From CAVQBC01 sp963848415 (GTDB taxonomy: Bacteria > Actinomycetota > Thermoleophilia > Solirubrobacterales > Solirubrobacteraceae), in the NCBI GenBank assembly GCA_963848415.1, contig CAWKDN010000001.1, positions 868,001-932,000 of the forward strand: a DNA stretch of 64,000 nt, written 5' to 3'. Made by a program: the position numbers and the translations under genes. Under the pieces are notes generated by a model. It was given only the letters and a program-made list of their open reading frames with translations. It had not been told where the DNA came from and did not search any database. The stretch's first letter is position 1. Each line of letters begins with the position of its first letter. This document shows positions 60,430-64,000 of the stretch, one piece after another.

Positions 60430-61296
60430 CTACCGCTCGTACTCATGGAGGCGGAGCGTCGTCCGATCGACCTCGACGGCATCGGGAGCAGCGTCGGCGG
60501 AGGCCGTGCGAAACGGGCGGCTGTCGTCGTCGATCCGTGTCGTGCCGCGCTTACCGCCCGACACCCAGCTCAGCTCTGCCGTCCAACGGCAATCACAGGT
60601 CGTCGTAGAGGCGTAGATGATGAACACCTCGGGCTCCGTACGCGAGACCTTGTAAGGGAAGTCGATCGGTCGCTCTTCCGGCTTGGGCTCGTTGAGGGTT
60701 CCTGATTCGACCGTAGGCGACGTCTCGTCCAGATTCACCTCGAAGTACCGGACACCGATCCCTCCGGCTCCTTCGGGCGCCACGAACGTCCCCGCCGGTG
60801 GAGCGCGACGCTCGACGACATCGACGCTCAGCCCGAGCAGGACCACGGAAGCGGTCCGTCGACCTTCGATCACGACCTGGACGGTGGTCTGATTGGCATC
60901 GATCGCTCCGTTGGCCTCGGCCCAGCCGATCCGCGGCCGGCCCAGAGCCGCGTCGGTGGGCAGCGGGGAGGCTGCGCTGAGTCGCTTCTCGAGAACGAAG
61001 GCGGATCGCCGGCCACGCTGCGCCTGCGCCGTGACCGCAAGCGGCAGCGGCGCTGACTCACCGGTGGCCAACCGCCAGCCACTCTTCAGCCCGGCGGAGA
61101 TCCCGCCCGTGACGACATCGGTCAACGCCGCACCGACGGCGGCGATCAACAGCCCGATCAGCCAGGTCCTGAGTCTTGGCCCGCGTCGATCCGGGTCTCG
61201 ACGGTCGCCGGCTCCCTGAGCCGGGCTACGCCCGCCCGGCTCCGCGTGGGGTGCCGGTCGTCCGCGCTGCTCTGGGTTGGATTCGCGCGAGGTCAT
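60430..61296 (-). CDS. Membrane-anchored protein of unknown function
   Basis: A 288-residue protein. A Pro/Arg/Gly-rich cytoplasmic stretch of about 43 residues is followed by one helix (TWLIGLLIAAVGAALTDVVT). The rest is a beta-rich external domain with a CDCRW motif (TTTCDCRWTAELSW). I recognise no family. ATG 61296 has AAGGA nearby on the minus strand. It lies between the amidohydrolase and a tRNA gene. Confidence 0.7.
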   Translation of the reverse strand: MTSRESNPEQRGRPAPHAEPGGRSPAQGAGDRRDPDRRGPRLRTWLIGLLIAAVGAALTDVVTGGISAGLKSGWRLATGESAPLPLAVTAQAQRGRRSAFVLEKRLSAASPLPTDAALGRPRIGWAEANGAIDANQTTVQVVIEGRRTASVVLLGLSVDVVERRAPPAGTFVAPEGAGGIGVRYFEVNLDETSPTVESGTLNEPKPEERPIDFPYKVSRTEPEVFIIYASTTTCDCRWTAELSWVSGGKRGTTRIDDDSRPFRTASADAAPDAVEVDRTTLRLHEYER

Positions 61297-61478
61297 CGCG
61301 GTCCTTCCAGGCCACGGGGCCCGTGGCCGAGGTCCGTCACGATCCTCTCGGACACAGAAGCGCACGGCAAGGCGAGGCCGCGGACGCCAACCGCGGGCGG
61401 GCGCCGTGGGGAGACCGGCTGGCCACCGGTGAAACCGGCGAATCAGACGCCGGCGGCGTCGGCGCCCAGCCGGCGCAG

Positions 61479-61568
61479 CGGAGAGGGAGGGATTCGAACC
61501 CTCGGACGAGGTTGACCCCCGTCACACGATTTCCAGTCGTGCCCGTTCAGCCGCTCCGGCACCTCTCC
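61479..61568 (-). tRNA. tRNA-Ser (anticodon GGA)
   Basis: A 90-nt class II tRNA: acceptor GGAGAGG/CCTCTCC with discriminator G, D-arm GCCGGAGCGGC, anticodon stem CACGA/TCGTG with loop CTGGAAA (anticodon GGA), a long variable arm and T-arm GAGGGTTCGAATCCCTC. No CCA is encoded. Confidence 0.93.
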
Positions 61569-61597
61569 TGGAGCGGCTGACAGGGTACCGCCGCCGG

Positions 61598-62800
61598 TCA
61601 GAGCTGCCAGCTGCCGCCGCGCAGCACCGGCACGCGCTCGCCGTCTCGCGTGAGGCCGGTCACGGCGACGGCCTCGGAGCCGATCATGAAGTCGATGTGG
61701 ATCTGGGAGTCGTTGATGCGCTTGCGGTCCGCCTCGTCGGCGACCACGAACGGGAAGCCGGCGCCGAGCGCCATGTGGCTGGCGGCGTTCTCGTCGAGCA
61801 GCGTGTCGTAGTAGATCGTCTCCAGCGCGCCGATCCGGCCCTCGCGGTCGACGAGCGCGATCTCGCCGAGGCGGGCGGAGCCGTCGTCGCGCCCCGCGAT
61901 CGTGCGCATCGTCTCGGCCGCGGTCTCGGCGTCGATCTCGACCGCCTTGCCCGCCTCGAAGCGGACGCGCAGCCCGCGCACGACCGTCCCGTCGATCAGC
62001 ACCAGCGGCTTGGTCGAGGAGACCACGCCGTCGGCGCGCAGCGGGTCGGGGGTGGTGAAGACCTCCTCGGTCGGGAGGTTGGGCATATGCGGCAGGCCGT
62101 CGGCCGTCTCGAAGCGGGCGGCGTGCCAGGTCGAGCTGGCGAACAGCCCGACGGTCAGGTCGGTCCCCGGGCCCTCGTAGTGCAGCGCGTCGAAGCCCGC
62201 CCCGGTCAGCCGGCCGGCGACGCCCTCCAGCGTGTCGGCTCGCGCGCGCCAGGTCGCCACCGGGTCCTCCTCGTCGAGCCGGCAGACGTGCACGAGGTGC
62301 TGCTCGAGGCGCTCGAGCGCCGCCGCCGGCTCGAGGTCCTCGAAGACGAGCTGCGCCCAGGCGGCGGTCGGGCACGGCAGGATCGTCCAGTTGGTCGTGC
62401 GCGCGTTGACGACCTCGCCGGCCTCCTTGAGCGACGGCAGGCGGTCGCGGCCGGCCCGCACCGGGTCGAGGTCGGCGAGCAGGCCGGGCGCGACGGGGCC
62501 GGACAGGCCGATGCGGGCGCAGCGCTGGTCGCCGAGCGCCAGCATGCGATCGCCGTGCCAGCTCGGGACGAAGTCGAGCGTGTCCTGGGGCGCGTGCTCG
62601 ATGCGGGCACGCTTGACCCACGGGTCGAACCACTGCACGTCGACGAAGCGTGCGCCGTGGCGATAGGCGCTGGCGGCGATCGCCCGCACCATCGGCTCCT
62701 TGCCGGGCTCGCAGCCGACGGACAGGATCTGACCGGGCTGCACGTTGGCCCCGAAGCCCACGGCGAGGTCGGCGAAGCGGGCGAGGGTCACGTCGTCCAT
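61598..62800 (-). CDS. Aminopeptidase, M29 family (AmpS/PepS type)
   Basis: A 400-residue metallo-aminopeptidase. Landmarks: the N-terminal LARFADLAVGFGANVQPGQ, the middle LTVGLFASSTWH (family: L.v.l....W), PNLPTEEVFTTPDPLRADGV with a metal Glu, and the C-terminal ENAASHMALGAGFPF and SQIHIDFMIGS (His-x-Asp metal ligands). It releases N-terminal amino acids in the cytoplasm. A TAGGGC box lies just before the ATG. Confidence 0.92.
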   Translation of the reverse strand: MDDVTLARFADLAVGFGANVQPGQILSVGCEPGKEPMVRAIAASAYRHGARFVDVQWFDPWVKRARIEHAPQDTLDFVPSWHGDRMLALGDQRCARIGLSGPVAPGLLADLDPVRAGRDRLPSLKEAGEVVNARTTNWTILPCPTAAWAQLVFEDLEPAAALERLEQHLVHVCRLDEEDPVATWRARADTLEGVAGRLTGAGFDALHYEGPGTDLTVGLFASSTWHAARFETADGLPHMPNLPTEEVFTTPDPLRADGVVSSTKPLVLIDGTVVRGLRVRFEAGKAVEIDAETAAETMRTIAGRDDGSARLGEIALVDREGRIGALETIYYDTLLDENAASHMALGAGFPFVVADEADRKRINDSQIHIDFMIGSEAVAVTGLTRDGERVPVLRGGSWQL

Positions 62801-62828
62801 CGAGTCGCCCTACCCCGTACCCGCGCTT

Positions 62829-63785
62829 CTAGCTCTCTCGTCGTTCCGCCGGCGCCGGATCCGCTGCGGGCTCGCCGTCCTGGCGGGCCGCGCTCGCCCG
62901 GTCCGCCGCACCCCCGGCGCCGAGCGCGGCGGAGGCCTCGGCGGCGCCGACGCGCGCGGCCTCGGCCGCGAATACCGCATCGGCCTCCGGGATGTCGCGG
63001 CGCGCGCCGATGTCGACCACGGGCTGCACCAGCCCGCGCAGCGCCAGCAGCGGGCGCACCCAGCCCGGCGCCCAGACGTTGCGCGAGCGCTCCGCCACGC
63101 CGAGCACGAGCGCCTCGGCCGCGTCGCCGACGGGGTAGTTGCGCCCGAGCGGCCCGCGCTGGCTGCGGCGCATGATGCGCGCGACCTCGCTGGCGTCCGC
63201 GGCGCGCACCAGGTCGGTGTCCATCCACGAGAGGTAGGCGACGCCGACGTCGACCCCGAGGTGGCGCAGCTCGGTCCGCAGCGCCCCCGCGAAGGCGTCG
63301 ACGCCGGCCTTCGCCGCCGAGTAGGGCGCCAAGCCCGGGATGCCGGCCAGCGCGGCCAGCGAGGCGACGCAGAGCACGTAGCCGCGGCGCTCGATCACGT
63401 GCGGCAGGCACAGGCGGACCGTCCGCCACACGCCGACCAGGTTGACCTCGAGCGTGCGCTCGAAGGCCGCCTCGTCGATGCTGCGCACCATGCCGCCGAC
63501 ACCGATGCCGGCGTTGGCGATCACCGTGTCGATGCCGCCGAGGCGCGCGACGGTCTGCTCGACGGCGGCGGCGAGCGCCGCCCGGTCGGTCACGTCGGCC
63601 TCGCAGGCGATCGAGCCGGGGCAGGCGGCGGCGACGCGCTCGAGCAGCTCGGGCTCGAGGCCGACGGCGGCGATCCGCGCGCCGCGGGCCGACAGGCGTC
63701 GCGCCGTCTCGGCGCCGATCCCGCGAGCCGCGCCGGTGATCAGCACGACCCGGCCGTCGAGGCGCCCGCTCCGGTCGCGCGGCAT
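62829..63785 (-). CDS. Short-chain dehydrogenase/reductase
   Basis: A 318-residue classical SDR: TGAARGIGAETARRL cofactor motif, DVTDRAAL, IANAGIG (NAG), catalytic Ser in CVASLAALAGIPG and the Y-x-x-x-K in YSAAKAGVDAF. A C-terminal extension of about 60 residues is Ala/Arg/Glu-rich and probably disordered. Its ATG overlaps the stop of the upstream MBL-fold gene (TGATG), so they are co-translated. The substrate is unknown. Confidence 0.9.
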   Translation of the reverse strand: MPRDRSGRLDGRVVLITGAARGIGAETARRLSARGARIAAVGLEPELLERVAAACPGSIACEADVTDRAALAAAVEQTVARLGGIDTVIANAGIGVGGMVRSIDEAAFERTLEVNLVGVWRTVRLCLPHVIERRGYVLCVASLAALAGIPGLAPYSAAKAGVDAFAGALRTELRHLGVDVGVAYLSWMDTDLVRAADASEVARIMRRSQRGPLGRNYPVGDAAEALVLGVAERSRNVWAPGWVRPLLALRGLVQPVVDIGARRDIPEADAVFAAEAARVGAAEASAALGAGGAADRASAARQDGEPAADPAPAERRES

Positions 63786-64000
63786 CAGCCCTGGGGCGCG
63801 AGCCGCGCCGCCCGCACGGCGCTCGCAGCGCCCTCGCGCCACGGCTCGCCGTGCCCGAAGCCGACGACGCCCGCCTCGACGGGCTCAAGGCGCTCCAGCG
63901 AGGCCAGCGCCTGCGGCGTCGAGACGGTCACGAAGCGGGGCATCAGCTGGGGTCCGCGGGCACCCGTGAAGACGTTCAGCGTGCACAGCGCGTCGCCGGC
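63785..64000 (-). CDS. MBL-fold metallo-hydrolase, C-terminal end (gene continues beyond window)
   Basis: The last 71 residues of a gene entering from the right edge. The sequence DALCTLNVFTGARGPQLMPR, then ASLERLEPVEAGVVGFGHGE and PWREGAASAVRAAR matches the C-terminus of actinobacterial metallo-beta-lactamase-fold hydrolases, in which the GHGEPW motif holds a metal-binding His. It is coupled to the SDR gene. Confidence 0.75.
   Translation of the reverse strand, partial: AGDALCTLNVFTGARGPQLMPRFVTVSTPQALASLERLEPVEAGVVGFGHGEPWREGAASAVRAARLAPQG

Overview
The window is a very GC-rich chromosomal segment with near-saturated G/C third positions. Its layout (large SRP RNA, dnaX, ybaB, recR, lysC, asd) and its families (BTAD/AAA regulator, DUF5995, HisKA_3 kinases, leaderless-type starts) suggest a high-GC actinobacterium, most likely of the Thermoleophilia/Solirubrobacterales type. 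That placement is inference from gene content; no rRNA is present to confirm it.

Left core block (1-16.2 kb): a large transcriptional regulator running off the left edge, a secreted DUF5995 protein, an MFS carrier with a coupled small ORF, a two-gene operon of an unusual histidine-ammonia-lyase-like protein and an ornithine-cyclodeaminase-like protein, cardiolipin synthase and a GlsB-type membrane protein. Then comes a housekeeping series on the minus strand: a large-type SRP RNA (about 271 nt, with Alu domain), dnaX, ybaB, recR (apparently starting at CTG), lysC and asd. A tRNA-Val(CAC) gene closes the block.

Island (about 16.1-37.2 kb): an exact 39-bp copy of the 3' part of tRNA-Val recurs at 37177-37215, and a tyrosine recombinase lies directly beside the intact tRNA, so this is an integrated genomic island of about 21 kb. 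It holds a type ISP restriction-modification fragment, two almost identical 1.44-kb copies of a methyltransferase unit 11.1 kb apart, a histidine kinase/response regulator/ABC exporter operon, a TetR/SnoaL-like divergent pair, a LuxR-type TPR regulator and an FAD oxidoreductase. Several genes are frameshifted: a molybdopterin oxidoreductase, a NYN-domain protein and several recombinase copies. The island looks old and decaying, with some intact cargo.

Scarred zone (37.2-43.4 kb): a further recombinase fragment, a SulP transporter, a coiled-coil membrane protein, a DUF1254 remnant, a K+ channel overlapping a truncated DUF1269-like gene, and two head-to-head genes (DUF2252; Ig/collagen-like) that both lack their 5' ends.

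Right block (43.4-64 kb): a MazEF-type toxin-antitoxin pair, an AraC/VOC pair, glycerol-1-phosphate dehydrogenase, two zinc alcohol dehydrogenases, an ArsR/SRPBCC/YciI operon, a DtxR regulator with an ExxE membrane protein, a membrane glycosyltransferase-like protein, a secreted PI-PLC-like enzyme, a lipase, a berberine-bridge-type oxidase, a sulfite oxidase/aminotransferase pair, an amidohydrolase, tRNA-Ser(GGA), an M29 aminopeptidase, an SDR enzyme and the end of an MBL-fold hydrolase.

Many starts have a TANNNT box 6-9 nt upstream and no Shine-Dalgarno sequence, which points to widespread leaderless transcription. No CRISPR array was seen.
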